From positions 40,265 to 104,264 of the forward strand of contig NZ_JAPHNL010000263.1 of the NCBI RefSeq assembly GCF_026274175.1: a DNA stretch of 64,000 bases, read 5' to 3'. The notes under the pieces were generated by a model. It was not told where the DNA came from and did no database searches. It worked only from the letters and a program-made list of their open reading frames with translations. This DNA comes from Streptomyces beihaiensis (lineage in GTDB: Bacteria; Actinomycetota; Actinomycetes; Streptomycetales; Streptomycetaceae). Below are positions 7,805 to 16,306 of the stretch, piece after piece; the first letter of the stretch is position 1, and every line of letters starts with the position of its first letter. The position numbers were made by a program, and so were the translations under genes.

Positions 7805-10800
7805 ATGACGGAGAACAACATGCCCATGTTGCCCGGCAGTGTGGTGTCGTCGGTCGATATCGAGGGCTCTGTCGACGTGGCGGCGCTCGCCGCCGCCGCC
7901 TCGCACCTGGCAAAGCGCCACTCGGGGTCGGTCGCAGGTCTGTCCTGGCGCGCTGTCGACCTGAGCGAGTTCGACGAGGATCGGCGCCGGGCCGAGCTTG
8001 AGCGTCTTGTGTCGGAGGACGAGACCGTCGCCGAAGGCGGGCCCCGTCTGACGCTGGTGCGGCTGGGAACCACCGCCTACCGGCTCCGCCTGACCAGTGG
8101 TCGCGCGGTGCTCGACGCCCGGTCCCATCGCACGCTGCTCGGTGAACTCATCGACTGGTACGTGAAACCCCTGGAGGCCGCCGACCTGCCGACGCCCGCA
8201 CCCGACTACGACGTCTGGCTGGCCGAGCGGGACTGTGCGGCTGCCGAGAGCGCCTGGCGCAAGAGGCTCGCCGAAGTGGACGAACCCACCCTGGTGGCGC
8301 CGGCGGCCCCCACCGGGAAGCCGATGCCTTTGGCGCGAGTCCTCCGCGAACTCCCGCCCGAGACCGGAGCCCGAGTCCTCACCCGGGCACGTGAGCATCA
8401 GCTGTCGCTCGCCACGGTGGTCCAGGGCGCGTGGGGACTGCTGCTGGGCTGGTTGACCAACCGTCAGGAGGCCGTCTTCGGCTGCGTCCAGACAGACCCG
8501 CCGAGGTTCCCCGGCATCGAGCAGATGATGGGTGGCTTCTCCGACATCCTGCCGGTGCCGGTGCGGTGGAGTGCGGCAGAGCCGCTCGTAGAGGTGCTGT
8601 CCCGGTTGGAGCGGGAGCAGGTGCGGATCGCCGAACACGCGCCGCTCCGCTCAGCGGAGGTCGATGCCCTCACCGGCCCGCAGCGGCTCTTCGACACGGT
8701 CGCCGTGCTCGGGGACTCGGATCCCGATCCGGCACGGTACCTCGGTGCCCTCCCTGAGATGCGCATCGTCTCGGTGGAGCAGCACGAGGACGTCGGCGCC
8801 GCACTCGCCCTGGTCGTACACGGCAACGATGACGGGCTGCGGCTCGGGCTGGACTTCCGGCCGGACCTGTTCGCCCGCGCCGAAGCCGAGCGGATGCTGG
8901 AGGTACTGTGCCGGATCTTCGACGCGGTGGCCGAGGATCCGGCGCAGCCCGTCGGACGGGTGCGGATGCTCGACGACGACGAGCGCCGCAAACTCCTGCT
9001 CGACTCGGACAGCACCGCTCAGGCCGTGCCGGCCGTCACCCTGGCGGACCTGGTGGAGCGCAGGGTCGAGCGCGTCCCGGGCAACACCGCGCTGGTCTCC
9101 GACGGCGAGACCCTCTCGTACGAGGAGCTGAACCGTCGCGCCAACCGGCTCGCGCGGCTGCTGGCCGCCCGAGGTGCCGGACCGGAACAGCTGGTGGCCC
9201 TGGCCCTTCCCCGCTCGGTCGAGATGGTGGTCGCGATACTGGCGGTGGCCAAGACGGGGGCCGGTTTCCTGCCGATCGACCCCGGCTACCCCGCTGATCG
9301 CATCGCCTACATGGTGGCCGATGCCGCCCCCGTGCTGCTGTGCACCAACCAGGCGACGGCTCCCGGACTGCCGCAGGAGCCTCGGCACATCGTGCTGGAC
9401 GACGCGGCCGTCGCCTCCGAGACGGACCGGCTGTCCGACGAGAACCTCGGGGACGACGACCGCAGGGGCCCGCTGTCGACCGCGGGACTCGCCTACGTCA
9501 TCTACACCTCCGGATCCACTGGCAAGCCGAAGGGCGTCGCGGTCACCCACGCCGGTCTCGCCAACCTCGCGGCAGCCAAGGTCGAGCGGATGGACGTCGA
9601 TCAGGAGAGCAGGATCCTGCAGTTCGCGTCTCCGAGCTTCGACGCCTTCCTCACGGAACTCCTCGCGACCGCCGAGGCCGGAGCCGCCCTGGTCATTCCC
9701 CCTGCCACCATTCTGGCGGGCGACACCTTGTCCGACGTCCTCGTCACGCGGCGCATCACACACGCGGTCCTTCCGCCGGTGGCCGCGGCGAGCGTGGTCC
9801 CCGAGGCACTGCCGGACCTGCGGTCCCTCGTCCTCGCCGGGGAAGCCGCCTCCGCCGACCTCATCGGGCGCTGGGCGACCGGCCGTCGAGTGATCAACGC
9901 CTACGGCCCGACCGAGGCGACCGTCTGTGCCACGATGAGCGAGCCGCTGTCGGCCGCAAAGACACCGCCGATCGGCGGGCCCATCACCGGCGCGGCGTGC
10001 TACGTACTCGACCAGGCGCTACGCCCCGTGCCCGCCGGAGTGCCCGGTGAGCTGTACGTCGCCGGCGCCGGACTCGCACGCGGCTACCTCGGGCGCCCCG
10101 CACTGACCGCCGAACGGTTCGTCGCCAATCCGTTCGCCGCTGACGGATCCCGCATGTACCGGACGGGTGACGTGGTGTCGTGGCGGCCGGACGGGGCCCT
10201 CGACTTCCTCGGCCGCGCCGACGAGCAGGTGAAACTGCGTGGGTTCCGGATCGAACTCGGGGAGGTGGAAGCCGCCCTTGCCGCGCACCCCGCGGTCGAC
10301 CGGGCTGTCGCGGTGATCCGTGAGGACCGGGCCGACACACAGCAGCTCGTGGCCTATCTGATCCCCTCCGGGGCCACACCGAGCACGGCGGAGCTTCGCC
10401 GGCACGCCGGCCGTTTCCTGCCCGACTTCATGGTTCCGGACGCCTACGTGCTGATCGACTCACTTCCGCTGACGCCGAGCGGCAAACTCGACCGCCGGGC
10501 GCTGCCACTGCCACTGCCGACAACGGAGTCGAGCGGGCGGGCTCCTGTCTCCCCGCAGGAGAAGGCGCTGAGTGAGATCTTCGGCGAAGTGCTCGGCGTG
10601 CCCCCGGTGGACGCCGACCGGAACTTCTTCGAGCTCGGCGGCAACAGCATGGTGGCCATCACCGTGATCCAGAAGGCACGGAAGGCCGGTCTGGCCATCT
10701 CGCCGAAGGATCTCGTCATGAACCCGACCGTCGAAGCCCTTGCCGCCGTAGCGGGCAACGTCGGCCGAGCACCGGCACGCGCGGCAGATCCGACGGACGG

Positions 10801-10813
10801 AAAGGGGAAGTAG
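7805..10813 (+). CDS. NRPS module C*-A-T with degenerate condensation domain
   Basis: The 1002-residue protein has a condensation-like domain (about 10-440), an adenylation domain (about 480-890) and a carrier domain (about 910-985). The condensation HHxxxDG motif is replaced by SGRAVLDA (about residues 98-105), so peptide-bond formation is not expected. The later [11 protein letters not shown] and DFRPDLF segments show it is a true relative. The adenylation core [22 protein letters not shown] and GKLDRR is intact. By alignment to GrsA I read the specificity positions as D-A-T-V-V-A-A-V-C-K, close to codes for tyrosine and beta-hydroxytyrosine. The carrier motif LGGNSM holds phosphopantetheine Ser948. 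Start ATG 7805. With the adjoining P450 and MbtH it resembles NovH-type loading modules, which lack the N-terminal domain. There is no thioesterase domain, so transfer or release is in trans. Confidence 0.92.
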   Translation: MTENNMPMLPGSVVSSVDIEGSVDVAALAAAASHLAKRHSGSVAGLSWRAVDLSEFDEDRRRAELERLVSEDETVAEGGPRLTLVRLGTTAYRLRLTSGRAVLDARSHRTLLGELIDWYVKPLEAADLPTPAPDYDVWLAERDCAAAESAWRKRLAEVDEPTLVAPAAPTGKPMPLARVLRELPPETGARVLTRAREHQLSLATVVQGAWGLLLGWLTNRQEAVFGCVQTDPPRFPGIEQMMGGFSDILPVPVRWSAAEPLVEVLSRLEREQVRIAEHAPLRSAEVDALTGPQRLFDTVAVLGDSDPDPARYLGALPEMRIVSVEQHEDVGAALALVVHGNDDGLRLGLDFRPDLFARAEAERMLEVLCRIFDAVAEDPAQPVGRVRMLDDDERRKLLLDSDSTAQAVPAVTLADLVERRVERVPGNTALVSDGETLSYEELNRRANRLARLLAARGAGPEQLVALALPRSVEMVVAILAVAKTGAGFLPIDPGYPADRIAYMVADAAPVLLCTNQATAPGLPQEPRHIVLDDAAVASETDRLSDENLGDDDRRGPLSTAGLAYVIYTSGSTGKPKGVAVTHAGLANLAAAKVERMDVDQESRILQFASPSFDAFLTELLATAEAGAALVIPPATILAGDTLSDVLVTRRITHAVLPPVAAASVVPEALPDLRSLVLAGEAASADLIGRWATGRRVINAYGPTEATVCATMSEPLSAAKTPPIGGPITGAACYVLDQALRPVPAGVPGELYVAGAGLARGYLGRPALTAERFVANPFAADGSRMYRTGDVVSWRPDGALDFLGRADEQVKLRGFRIELGEVEAALAAHPAVDRAVAVIREDRADTQQLVAYLIPSGATPSTAELRRHAGRFLPDFMVPDAYVLIDSLPLTPSGKLDRRALPLPLPTTESSGRAPVSPQEKALSEIFGEVLGVPPVDADRNFFELGGNSMVAITVIQKARKAGLAISPKDLVMNPTVEALAAVAGNVGRAPARAADPTDGKGK

Positions 10814-10817
10814 AACG

Positions 10818-12071
10818 ATGACCGCGCTACCGGTGATCCCGCCGAATGAACTCGAGAACATCGATCTGGCGGATTCCAGTCTGCACGCGGAGAACGATCT
10901 CAGTGAGGTGTGGCGCCACCTGAGACAGGAGCGCCCGTTCTACTGGCAGCACCCGCGAGGATCGCAGCCCGGCTTCTGGGCGGTCACTCGCCACGCCGAC
11001 GCCACCGCCGTGTACAAGGACCGGCAGAACTTCACCGCCGAGAAGGGCAACGTCCTGCCGATGCTGGTCACGGGCGGCGACTCGGCCGCTCGTACGATGC
11101 TGGCGGTGACCGACGGCGTCCGGCACACGCAGATGCGCTCGATCCTGACGAAGGCGTTCTCGCCGCGGATGCTGACGAAGATCAAGGACACCCTGACACG
11201 GACGGTCGACCAGCTCCTGGCCGACGCGGCGGACGCGGGGGCCTGCGACTTCGCGACCGACGTGTCGGGCAACGTCCCGCTCGCGGCCATCTGCGACCTG
11301 CTCGCGATTCCGGAGGCCGACCGGAAGTATCTGCTCAGCCTGACCGGCCACGTGCTGAGTTCGGACTACGCGGACGCTCCGCCGGAGGAGGGTGCGGTGG
11401 CCAAGAACGAGATTCTCCTGTACTTCGCCGACCTGGCTGAGACCCGCCGGGGCAGCAGCGAGACGGACGTGGTGAGCCTGCTGGCCAACAGCACGATCGA
11501 CGGCAAGCCGCTCAACGCCGCCGAACTCATGTCGAACTGCTACGGGCTGATCATCGGAGGGGACGAGACCGGCCGCCACGCGATCACCGGCGGGTTGCTC
11601 GCGCTGATGGAACACCGGGATCAGTGGCAGGCACTCAAGCGGGGCGAGGCTGACCTGAAGACCGCCACGGAAGAGGTCCTGCGCTGGACCGTGCCGCCGC
11701 TGCACGGTGGCCGCCAGGCCACCGCGGATGTCGTGGTGAACGGCGAGCAGCTCATCAGGGCCGGGGACAACGTCAGTGTCTGGTTCGCCTCGGCCAACCG
11801 GGACGAGCGGGTCTTCGCGGCCCCGGACAGGTTCGACCTGAACCGCACGCCCAACAAACACCTGACCTTCGCCACCGGCTCGCACTACTGCCTGGGCCAC
11901 TTCCTTGCCCGTATGGAGGTCGAGGCGGTGCTGGACGGCTTGCGTCGCACGGTCTCCGACTTCGAACAGACGGCGCCCGAAAAATGGATCTATTCGAGCG
12001 TCCTGAAGGGAATGAGTTCGTTGCCGGTCATCCTCAAGCCCGATGGCAGCCCCGCGCCGGCCACGGTCTGA
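10818..12071 (+). CDS. Cytochrome P450, probable beta-hydroxylase of the carrier-bound amino acid
   Basis: This 417-residue bacterial class I P450 shows the I-helix GGDETGR, the ExxR helix TEEVLRW and the haem loop [11 protein letters not shown] with Cys358 as iron ligand. It starts five bases after the NRPS stop. P450s encoded directly beside an A-T module and an MbtH gene (NovI, NikQ and relatives) hydroxylate the beta carbon of the aminoacyl thioester on the carrier domain; that is the inferred reaction here. Ferredoxin and ferredoxin reductase genes are not in the window and must be supplied elsewhere. Hydroxylation of another pathway intermediate cannot be excluded. Confidence 0.9.
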   Translation: MTALPVIPPNELENIDLADSSLHAENDLSEVWRHLRQERPFYWQHPRGSQPGFWAVTRHADATAVYKDRQNFTAEKGNVLPMLVTGGDSAARTMLAVTDGVRHTQMRSILTKAFSPRMLTKIKDTLTRTVDQLLADAADAGACDFATDVSGNVPLAAICDLLAIPEADRKYLLSLTGHVLSSDYADAPPEEGAVAKNEILLYFADLAETRRGSSETDVVSLLANSTIDGKPLNAAELMSNCYGLIIGGDETGRHAITGGLLALMEHRDQWQALKRGEADLKTATEEVLRWTVPPLHGGRQATADVVVNGEQLIRAGDNVSVWFASANRDERVFAAPDRFDLNRTPNKHLTFATGSHYCLGHFLARMEVEAVLDGLRRTVSDFEQTAPEKWIYSSVLKGMSSLPVILKPDGSPAPATV

Positions 12072-12106
12072 CGCCCCTCAGGAACTCTTGCGGAAAGGTA
12101 CAGACC

Positions 12107-12307
12107 ATGGCCAACCCGTTCGACAGTGAAGACGGCAGCTATCTGGTGCTGCGAAACGACGAGGAACAGTTCTCGCTCTGGCCCGCATTCGCTGACGTGC
12201 CGTCCGGATGGCGGGCCGTGCTGGGGCCGGACAGTCGCGCGGCGTGCCTCCGGCACATCGAGTCCCGTTGGACCGACCTGCGTCCGAAGAGTCTGCTTCG
12301 CCCGTAG
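12107..12307 (+). CDS. MbtH-like adenylation-domain chaperone
   Basis: The 66-residue protein has the MbtH family signature: N-terminal NPFD, the QFSLWP core, a VPSGW turn and the C-terminal WTDLRPKSL. MbtH proteins bind the adenylation domain and are needed for solubility and activity of many tyrosine-activating modules. The ATG at 12107 follows GGAAAGG. Its position 35 bases after the P450 fits a single operon for loading and modifying the amino acid. Confidence 0.95.
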   Translation: MANPFDSEDGSYLVLRNDEEQFSLWPAFADVPSGWRAVLGPDSRAACLRHIESRWTDLRPKSLLRP

Positions 12308-12392
12308 CGACGTCACCCGTCCGGGCCGTGTCCCGATCCGGTCGGCGCCGTCACCGACAGCCACCGAAAGCCCCGCAGAGGAAGGACCGCGC

Positions 12393-13151
12393 ATGGGCCT
12401 CGCCGCCGACACAGTCGCCATCGTCACCGGAGCGGGACGGGGCATCGGCGCAGCCACGGCCGAACGTCTCGCCCTCGAGGGTGCCGCCGTCGCCGTCGTC
12501 GAACGGTCCGAGGCGGACACCGCTTCCACCGTCTCGTCGATTCGTGCGGCCGGCGGCCGGTGCGTCGGCATCGGTTGCGACGTCACGGCAACCGACCAGG
12601 TGGAGGCGGCGATCGACCACACGGTCGAGGAGTTCGGCCGCCTGGACATCCTGGTCAACAACGCCGGGATCACCCGGGACAACCTGCTCTTCATGATGGG
12701 CGACGAGGACTGGGACGCCGTCATCGACGTCCATCTGCACGGCGCCGTCCGGACGGTCCGCGCGGCACAGCGGCACATGGTGCGGCAGGGCTCGGGGCGG
12801 ATCGTCAACCTGAGCTCCGTCGCGGCGTTGGGCAATCCCGGCCAGGCCAACTACGCGACGGCAAAAGCCGCCGTCCAGGGACTCACCCGCACCCTGGCGG
12901 TCGAACTCGGTCCGCACGGGATCACGGTCAACGCCGTGGCCCCCGGCTTCATCGCCACCGCGATGACCGACGACACGGCCCGCCGACAGGGCTCCGACCC
13001 CGCGCAGTTGCGGAAGAAGGTGGCGTCGAAGGTGCCGCTGCGCAGGGTCGGCTCGCCGTCGGACATCGTCGGCGTGGTGGCATTCCTGGCCAGTGCGGAT
13101 GCGGCGTACCTGACCGGCCAGACCATTTACGTCGACGGAGGGCCGCTGTGA
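12393..13151 (+). CDS. Short-chain dehydrogenase, FabG-like (NovJ-like)
   Basis: This 252-residue SDR is canonical: TGAGRGIG nucleotide motif, NNAGITRD, catalytic Ser in NLSSVAAL, Tyr154 and Lys158 in YATAK, and a C-terminal YVDGG. It is close in pattern to beta-ketoacyl-carrier reductases. Paired with the inactive SDR at 5493 it would match the NovJ/NovK pair, where the active partner runs in the oxidative direction to give a beta-keto-aminoacyl carrier. Start ATG 12393 follows GAGGAAGGA. It is the last intact gene before a transposase remnant. A plain fatty-acid-type FabG role is the alternative. Confidence 0.9.
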   Translation: MGLAADTVAIVTGAGRGIGAATAERLALEGAAVAVVERSEADTASTVSSIRAAGGRCVGIGCDVTATDQVEAAIDHTVEEFGRLDILVNNAGITRDNLLFMMGDEDWDAVIDVHLHGAVRTVRAAQRHMVRQGSGRIVNLSSVAALGNPGQANYATAKAAVQGLTRTLAVELGPHGITVNAVAPGFIATAMTDDTARRQGSDPAQLRKKVASKVPLRRVGSPSDIVGVVAFLASADAAYLTGQTIYVDGGPL

Positions 13152-13199
13152 CGCCGAGGCCGAAGGGGGGCGACAGCGGGCGTTGGCGGTGCCGCCTGG

Positions 13200-13430
13200 A
13201 ACCTGCTGACCTCCGACAACGCCGGCTCCCACCACGCCAAGGCGCTGCGGGAGTTCTGCGACCACAACAGCGACTGGCTCACCATGGTCAAGCTCCCGCC
13301 CTGCGCGCCCGGCCTCAACCCCGTCGAAGGCATGTGGGCCCACCTGAAGAAGTCCCCGCCCAGCCTCGCGCCCGCACGATCCGACGCCGCCCCGAGATCC
13401 TCGACGGCTTCATAGCCGAGACCGGGTCCG
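13200..13430 (+). pseudogene. Remnant of an IS630-type DDE transposase (C-terminal part)
   Basis: Translation from 13200 gives LLTSDNAGSHHAKALREF, then LPPCAPGLNPVEGMWAHLKK, the characteristic second Asp and final DDE region of IS630 transposases. There is no N-terminal half and no start. Near 13350 the frame breaks: the expected C-terminal tail (RRRPEILDGFIAETG) continues in another frame up to about 13420. The element is therefore a truncated, frameshifted relic lying directly after the last dehydrogenase gene, at the edge of the biosynthetic cluster. No inverted repeat ends or target duplication were recognised. Confidence 0.8.
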
Positions 13431-13638
13431 GAGCTTTCACGACCTGCCACCCCGCCTTTTCAACACGGCGTCAACTAGTCCAATCATCAAGCAAGTTGAC
13501 AATCGTTCAATATAAAAGCCTCTTGCACGCCAAAGAGGCTCAATGTACAGTGACTTCGGGTTAGTACTCCTGACTATCACGAAAGCATATTTGGCCGCTA
13601 CAGGGCGAAGGTACGGGGCGGTCAGAGGGCGGGGGATA
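13431..13638 (+). promoter_or_regulatory. AT-rich leader of the response-regulator gene with inverted repeat
   Basis: The DNA here is much richer in A and T than its surroundings. It contains TTGACA (13496-13501), TATAAA close behind, and an inverted repeat with arms AGCCTCTT (13517-13524) and AAGAGGCT (13533-13540). No good -35/-10 pair with 17-base spacing was found. The repeat could be an operator for the regulator itself or a leader hairpin. Confidence 0.35.
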
Positions 13639-14358
13639 ATGACACAGGTACTGATTGTCTCCGACGACCTCGATTTTTCCGAAGAATTGACGGAAGGATT
13701 GAGGAACAAAGGGTTTGAGATTCACCAAGAAAGCAGTATGCGCCCGGCGCTGGAAAAGAGCAGGAGCGTCGACGCGGTAATACTCGATCTCACCCTTTCA
13801 GAAATCGACGGCTTCGAGGCGTGCCAGGCCCTTCGGGCCACTTCTCGCGTGCCAGTAATTGTCATGGGTCTGCAAGATGACGAATTCGACCAAATACTGA
13901 GTTTCAAGCTCGGGGCCGACGACTACATCGTAAGGCCCTGCAGCATGCGCAAGTTGGCCGCCCGGATCCAGGCTATGCACCGGCGCGCCCGGAATTCCTG
14001 GGAGCTCTGGGAGTACTGGGGGCTCCAGGCGGAGCGCGACAGCGAGGTCCACGAGTTCGGCCCGGTCCGCATCGACATGGACCGCCGAATGGTGTTAAGA
14101 GGCGAGCGCGAGGTCACATTGACACGCAAGGAATTCGACGTGCTGGCACTATTGGCGACGAATCCGGGCCGAGTGTGCACGCGCGAGCAGATCATGAGCG
14201 AGGTCTGGGGACACGACGGCTCGGGGGACACGCGGACACTCGGCGTCCATATGACGGGACTTCGCAAGAAGCTGGGGCTGCCGACACTCATCGAAACCGT
14301 ACGCGGGATCGGTTTCCGACTCGCCGCCCACCGAATATCAGAGGGAGAGGCCGCCTGA
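13639..14358 (+). CDS. Atypical OmpR/PhoB-family response regulator, TTA-containing
   Basis: The 239-residue protein has a receiver domain (1-115) and a C-terminal winged-helix DNA-binding domain (about 140-235, with RKEFDVLALL and ETVRGIGFRL). The acid pair Asp9-Asp10 and the phospho-acceptor Asp50 are present, but the conserved switch Thr is Gly77 and the conserved Lys is Arg99, as in atypical regulators that may not need phosphorylation. No sensor kinase is adjacent. Codon 153 is TTA (14095-14097), so translation would depend on the bldA tRNA. Start ATG 13639; the frame is open upstream but that stretch is AT-rich and non-coding in look. It is a good candidate for a pathway-specific regulator of the cluster to its left, in the manner of JadR1-type regulators, though a remnant transposase separates them. 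Confidence 0.85.
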   Translation: MTQVLIVSDDLDFSEELTEGLRNKGFEIHQESSMRPALEKSRSVDAVILDLTLSEIDGFEACQALRATSRVPVIVMGLQDDEFDQILSFKLGADDYIVRPCSMRKLAARIQAMHRRARNSWELWEYWGLQAERDSEVHEFGPVRIDMDRRMVLRGEREVTLTRKEFDVLALLATNPGRVCTREQIMSEVWGHDGSGDTRTLGVHMTGLRKKLGLPTLIETVRGIGFRLAAHRISEGEAA

Positions 14359-14417
14359 TCAGGCATGTCCTGCGCAGCGGTCACCGCGCCCGAGCGGTGA
14401 ATTAATCCCCTGACACC

Positions 14418-14447
14418 ACAGCTGTTAGCAATAGCGCCATCAGCTGT
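14418..14447. terminator. Inverted repeat after the response regulator
   Basis: Perfect 7-base arms ACAGCTG and CAGCTGT are separated by 16 bases, 60 bases after the regulator stop. It may be a weak terminator or a protein-binding site. The rest of 14359-14652 shows nothing else I can name. Confidence 0.3.
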
Positions 14448-14652
14448 TTGTGCGACGTTGCCCAGCAGACGACGCGGCGTGAGCGCGCCCCTCATGCGCT
14501 TTCTCAGCCGTCGGCGCGCAGACATCGGTGCAGACGTCGGTGCAGACGTCCGCGAGGCCACCGGGTCTCGCGTCGCACTCGTCGTCCGTGAGCGGTCACC
14601 ACCGCCCTGACATCCCCCGAACGTGGCTCCACCGCGCCGTACCCTCGTATCC

Positions 14653-15639
14653 ATGACCAGCGACGCCGCACCCGCCGCCGAGCCCGCCCCGTCGGGCCGC
14701 CGGATCGACACGTTGTCCGTACTGACCGCCGATCAGACCGCCGCCGTGCTCACGCTGCTCGACGCCGCCGCCAGGACCGACGGTCAGCAGGCCGTCTCCG
14801 AGCAGGGGCGGTTGCAGCTGCGCGGAGGGGAGCGGGAGGGCGTACGGCATCTGCTGCTCACCGTCGGGGACGAGCTGTGCGGGTACGCGCAGTTGGAGGA
14901 CACCGACCCGATCGAGGCCCCGGCCGCCGAGCTGGTCGTCCACCCGGCCCACCGCGGCCACGGGCACGGGCGGGCGCTGGGAACGGCGCTGCTCGCGGCG
15001 TCCGGGAAGCGGCTGCGGGTGTGGGCGCACGGCGGACACAGCGCGGCCCGGCACCTCGCCCAGGTCCTCGGCCTCACGCTCTTCCGTGAACTTCGGCAGA
15101 TGCGGCGGCCGTTGGCGGGTCTGGAGCTGCCGGAGCCGGTGCTGCCCGAGGGCGTTCGGGTGCGTACGTTCGTGCCGGGACAGGACGACACGGCGTGGCT
15201 CGCGGTCAACGCCGCCGCGTTCGCGCACCACCCCGAGCAGGGCTCGCTCACTCAGCGCGACCTGGACGACAGGAAGGCCGAGCCGTGGTTCGACCCGGCG
15301 GGCTTCTTCCTGGCGTTCAAGCGGACCGGGCGGGGCGACGAGCTCGTCGGATTCCACTGGACCAAGGTGCACTCCGGCGAGGGCGAGGGCGAGGGCGAGA
15401 GTGAAGGTGAGGTGGGGGCGCGGCTCGGCGAGGTGTACGTGGTCGGGGTGGCGCCCGGCCACCAGGGCGGCGGCCTCGGCAGGGCGCTCACCACGACGGG
15501 ACTCCGCCACCTCGCGGCGGCCGGGGTCCCCACCGCGATGCTGTACGTCGACGCGGACAACAAGGCTGCCGTGAGCGTGTACGAGCGGCTCGGGTTCACG
15601 ACGTACGAGACGGACCTGATGTACCGAACCGAGACGTAA
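14653..15639 (+). CDS. mshD: Mycothiol synthase (tandem GNAT acetyltransferase)
   Basis: The 328-residue protein has two GNAT domains, as MshD does. The N-terminal half carries a VVHPAHRGHGHGRALG acetyl-CoA loop and the C-terminal half a VVGVAPGHQGGGLGRAL loop and a VYERLGF motif. MshD acetylates Cys-GlcN-Ins to complete mycothiol, the main actinomycete thiol. I chose ATG 14653 rather than the upstream in-frame GTG because family N-termini begin here. An acidic Gly-Glu/Ser-Glu repeat of about 12 residues (15377-15412), encoded by a 6-base tandem repeat, lies in a loop between domain segments. The gene marks the start of the conserved core region. Confidence 0.92.
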   Translation: MTSDAAPAAEPAPSGRRIDTLSVLTADQTAAVLTLLDAAARTDGQQAVSEQGRLQLRGGEREGVRHLLLTVGDELCGYAQLEDTDPIEAPAAELVVHPAHRGHGHGRALGTALLAASGKRLRVWAHGGHSAARHLAQVLGLTLFRELRQMRRPLAGLELPEPVLPEGVRVRTFVPGQDDTAWLAVNAAAFAHHPEQGSLTQRDLDDRKAEPWFDPAGFFLAFKRTGRGDELVGFHWTKVHSGEGEGEGESEGEVGARLGEVYVVGVAPGHQGGGLGRALTTTGLRHLAAAGVPTAMLYVDADNKAAVSVYERLGFTTYETDLMYRTET

Positions 15640-15671
15640 CGGACAGTCGGAGTCCGCGACGGAATCCACAG

Positions 15672-15699
15672 GGGGTCGGCGTCACTTGACGTCGACCCC
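15672..15699. terminator. Hairpin downstream of mshD
   Basis: Arms GGGGTCGGCGTCA (15672-15684) and TGACGTCGACCCC (15687-15699) are complementary except for one mismatch and are followed by TCTCTTG. It lies 33 bases after the mshD stop and suits a terminator, although its TTGACG could also be part of the next promoter. Confidence 0.5.
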
Positions 15700-15711
15700 T
15701 CTCTTGCATCA

Positions 15712-15739
15712 CCCTTTCACTACTTGATTAGTGAAAGGG
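15712..15739. promoter_or_regulatory. Palindromic operator of the GntR/YtrA-type regulator
   Basis: A perfect inverted repeat with 11-base arms CCCTTTCACTA and TAGTGAAAGGG around the centre CTTGAT lies immediately before the regulator gene. Its right arm contains the AAAGGGG ribosome-binding site. YtrA-subfamily repressors commonly control their own operon through such a site overlapping the start region, so autorepression of regulator plus transporter is inferred. Confidence 0.7.
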
Positions 15740-15748
15740 GGTACGGCA

Positions 15749-16306
15749 GTGGTCGAGCCTCAGTACAGGCGGCCCGAGCGAGGCATCGAGTTCCGCATCG
15801 ACCGTCACAGCGGCGTCGCCACCTACCTCCAGATCGTCCACCAGACCGAACAAGCACTGCGGCTGGGCATGCTGGAGCCCGGCGACAAGCTGCCCACTGC
15901 GCGCGAGGTCGTCGAAGCGACGGCCATCAACCCGAACACCGTGCTCAAGGCATACCGCGAGCTGGAGCGAGGCGGTCTCGTCGAGGCCCGCCGGGGGCTC
16001 GGCACATTCGTCCGCCGCTCCCTGGGCTCCGCCCCGGCCGAGTCGCCCCTGCGCGACGAGCTCGACGACTGGGCGCGGCGGGCACGGGCGGCGGGCATGG
16101 ACCGCGCGGACGTGGCGGCACTGTTCAACGGCGCCCTGGAGCAGCACTTCAGCGACACGACCACCAGCACCGCCACCAGCAGCACCACCAGCAGCTCGAC
16201 CAGCACCGCCACCAGCAGCTCGACCAGCACGATCAACACGACCAGCACCATCAGCACGACCAGCACGACCGGTGCCGTCCGCACCGAGAACGAGGGGAAC
16301 TCATGA
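15749..16306 (+). CDS. GntR-family regulator, YtrA subfamily
   Basis: The 185-residue protein has a GntR winged helix at about 10-80 (YLQIVHQTEQALRLG, KLPTAREVVEA, NPNTVLKAYRELERGG) and the short helical tail typical of YtrA members that control ABC transporters. Its last 50 residues are almost only Ser and Thr, encoded by a degenerate ACC/AGC tandem repeat; this tail is unusual. The GTG at 15749 was preferred to GTG 15731 because AAAGGGG precedes it at normal spacing. The stop overlaps the start of the ATPase gene. It probably represses this transporter operon in response to an unknown ligand, often a cell-envelope antibiotic. Confidence 0.88.
   Translation: MVEPQYRRPERGIEFRIDRHSGVATYLQIVHQTEQALRLGMLEPGDKLPTAREVVEATAINPNTVLKAYRELERGGLVEARRGLGTFVRRSLGSAPAESPLRDELDDWARRARAAGMDRADVAALFNGALEQHFSDTTTSTATSSTTSSSTSTATSSSTSTINTTSTISTTSTTGAVRTENEGNS

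Noticed and set aside
143-13151. Calling the cluster a novobiocin-type aminocoumarin cluster
   Set aside because: Only the NovH-I-J-K-like steps match. Genes for ring closure, the prenylated benzoate, the amide synthetase and the sugar are not visible in the window.
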